From: Ectopseudomonas composti
GTDB taxonomy: Bacteria; Pseudomonadota; Gammaproteobacteria; Pseudomonadales; Pseudomonadaceae
Assembly (NCBI RefSeq): GCF_900115475.1
Contig: NZ_FOWP01000001.1
Coordinates: 310,001 to 374,000, forward strand
DNA length: 64,000 nucleotides
Direction of reading: 5' to 3'
Shown here: in pieces, positions 62,540-64,000 of the stretch
Layout of the letters: each line of letters starts with the position of its first letter
Position numbering within the stretch: the first letter of the stretch is position 1
Notes under the pieces: model-generated
What the model was told of the DNA's origin: nothing
The model's database searches: none
Seen by the model: only the letters and a program-made list of their open reading frames with translations
Made by a program: the position numbers and the translations under genes

Positions 62540-64000
62540 ATGTCCAACGCACCTATCGCTTTCACCCTCGCGCAATGGCAACAGGCCTACCGTGACGGCC
62601 AATCCCCTGCCGAACTGCTGCACGCCCTGCGCCTGGAACTGCGCACTGATGACAGCGCCTGGATCGCCCTGACCAGCGAAGCTCAGCTAGACGCTCAACT
62701 CGATGCACTGACTACTGCACTGCAAGGTGTAAACGGCGATATGAGCAAGCTGCCGCTGTACGGCGTACCCTTCGCCATCAAGGACAATATCGACGCCGCC
62801 GGCTGGCCCACCACGGCCGCCTGCCCCGAGTTCGCCTACAGCGCCGAAGTCGACGCCACCGTAGTCGCGCGCCTGCGCGCCGCCGGCGCCATCCTCATTG
62901 GCAAGACCAACCTCGACCAGTTCGCCACCGGCCTGGTCGGCACCCGTTCGCCTCACGGCGCGGTGCCCAACAGCTTCAACCCCGATTACGTCAGCGGCGG
63001 CTCCAGCTCCGGTTCGGCCAGCGTAGTCGCGCGCGGTCTGGTGCCCTTCTCGCTGGGCACCGACACCGCCGGTTCGGGCCGCGTACCGGCAGGCTTCAAC
63101 AATATCGTCGGGCTCAAGCCGACCAAGGGCTGGCTGCCCAATACCGGCCTGGTGCCGGCCTGCCGCACGGTCGACTGCATCTCGGTGTTCGCCCTGACCG
63201 TCAGCGACGCCCTGACCGTGGCCAATATCGCCGGTGGCTATGACGCCGCCGACGCCTACAGCCGCAAGAACCCGAACAGCGCCAAGGTCGGCATGCCGGC
63301 CAAGCCGCACCTGGCCGTGCCGGCCAACCCCGAGTTCTTCGGCGACAGCCAGAACCAGGCCGTCTATGAGGCGGCACTGGGCAAACTGCGCGAACTGGGC
63401 GCCGAGCTGGTGGAGATCGATTTCGCCCCCTTCCAGCAACTGGCCGAGCAGCTTTACTACGGCCCCTGGGTCGCCGAACGCACGGTCGCGGTGGAAGGCG
63501 TGAACCCCGAACACATCAACCCGGTGGTGCGCGGCATCGTCGACAACGGTCACAAGTACAGCGCCTGCGACGCCTACAAGGCCGAGTACATTCGCGCCGA
63601 ACTGAGCCGCGTCATCAACGACGCCCTGGCCGGCTTCGACGCCATGGTGGTGCCGACTTCGCCAACCATCCGCACCCTGGCCGAGATGGAGGCCGAACCG
63701 GTGCTGTTCAACAGCCAGTTCGGCACCTACACCAATTTCACCAACCTCGCCGACCTGGCCGCCCTCGCCGTGCCGGCCGGTCTGCGTGACGACGGTCTGC
63801 CAGCCGGCATCACCCTGCTCGCCCCGGCCTGGCATGACCAGGCACTGGCCGCCTTCGGCCAGCGTTGGCAGCAGACTGTCGACCTGCCGCTGGGCGCCAC
63901 CGGCAAGCCGCTCCCGGCTCAAGCAACGAGCGACAAACCGGCACCCGGCTGCATCCGTGTCGCCGTGGTCGGCGCACACCTCACCGGTATGCCGCTGAAC
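62540..64000 (+). CDS. atzF: Allophanate hydrolase, 3' end cut by the window
   Basis: 487 codons are open to the window edge. The amidase-signature triad is visible: Lys81 in AIKDNID, cis-Ser155 in GGSSSGSAS and nucleophile Ser179 in GTDTAGSGR. The spacing equals that reported for AtzF (K91, S165, S189). The frame continues into the C-terminal domain after about residue 475 (RVAVVGAHLTGMPLN). The enzyme converts allophanate to ammonia and CO2 in ATP-dependent urea or guanidine breakdown. A urea-carboxylase-type partner is expected nearby but not seen. A sigma-54 promoter precedes it. Confidence 0.93.
   Translation, partial: MSNAPIAFTLAQWQQAYRDGQSPAELLHALRLELRTDDSAWIALTSEAQLDAQLDALTTALQGVNGDMSKLPLYGVPFAIKDNIDAAGWPTTAACPEFAYSAEVDATVVARLRAAGAILIGKTNLDQFATGLVGTRSPHGAVPNSFNPDYVSGGSSSGSASVVARGLVPFSLGTDTAGSGRVPAGFNNIVGLKPTKGWLPNTGLVPACRTVDCISVFALTVSDALTVANIAGGYDAADAYSRKNPNSAKVGMPAKPHLAVPANPEFFGDSQNQAVYEAALGKLRELGAELVEIDFAPFQQLAEQLYYGPWVAERTVAVEGVNPEHINPVVRGIVDNGHKYSACDAYKAEYIRAELSRVINDALAGFDAMVVPTSPTIRTLAEMEAEPVLFNSQFGTYTNFTNLADLAALAVPAGLRDDGLPAGITLLAPAWHDQALAAFGQRWQQTVDLPLGATGKPLPAQATSDKPAPGCIRVAVVGAHLTGMPLN

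Overview
The window is a 64 kb piece of a GC-rich gammaproteobacterial chromosome, almost certainly a Pseudomonas. The strongest sign is the right half. From about 38.6 kb the order speA, yciH-type, Nudix, DUF2333, gcbA, ctpL, dsbD, aroQ, accB, accC, prmA, zinc-ribbon protein, dusB, fis, purH, purD, retS, marC-type is, as I remember it, the order of the P. aeruginosa PA4839-PA4857 segment. The abundance of TRAP transporters and of GTAG-headed REP repeats fits the mendocina/oleovorans branch, but that species-level guess is unverified.

Layout. 0-2.5 kb: the end of a TRAP transporter operon (small and large permease) with a LigI-like amidohydrolase. 2.5-7.6 kb: a fatty-acid-type module of thiolase, long FabG-type reductase, AraC-family regulator and MaoC-type hydratase. 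7.6-10.6 kb: housekeeping genes (MazG-like, cmoM, two DUF4136 lipoproteins, a GNAT). 10.6-20.5 kb: an accessory catabolic island with a LysR regulator divergent from an RraA-like aldolase and a TRAP P-Q-M set, then a second TRAP Q-M-P set followed by a nitrilase-superfamily amidohydrolase and an HpcH/HpaI aldolase. 20.5-24.5 kb: a YdcZ-type membrane protein, a membrane diguanylate cyclase and a dCache chemoreceptor. 24.6-32.6 kb: pbpC and an alpha-2-macroglobulin lipoprotein, with a REP-associated tyrosine transposase (RAYT) and two REPINs between them. 32.7-38.6 kb: MATE exporter, GAF diguanylate cyclase, DUF2214 protein, and a MocR-type regulator divergent from a GNAT-azoreductase-AhpD operon. 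38.6-62.3 kb: the conserved core segment. 62.5-64 kb: the start of an allophanate hydrolase gene cut by the window end.

How the parts work together. The island around 10.6-20.5 kb looks like an uptake-plus-cleavage system for an organic acid or acids: two tripartite importers, an amidase and two pyruvate-type lyases. A GATAAAA inverted repeat occurs both in the lysR-aldolase gap and in the leader of the second TRAP operon, so one LysR may control both. A-rich AAYAANAA sequences at translation starts suggest Crc/Hfq catabolite control. The signalling genes (three GGEEF cyclases, RetS, two chemoreceptors) belong to the motility/biofilm decision network. Three promoters are readable from sequence: a sigma-28 site for the dCache receptor, a PHO box before ctpL and a sigma-54 site before the allophanate hydrolase.

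Repeats are unusually rich: two REP families, a 175-bp MITE that supplies the ctpL stop codon, a roughly 90-bp intergenic element in two copies, a 107-bp multi-hairpin element between purH and purD, and a 66-bp inverted repeat after dsbD. I see no rRNA, tRNA, CRISPR array, prophage or complete IS element.
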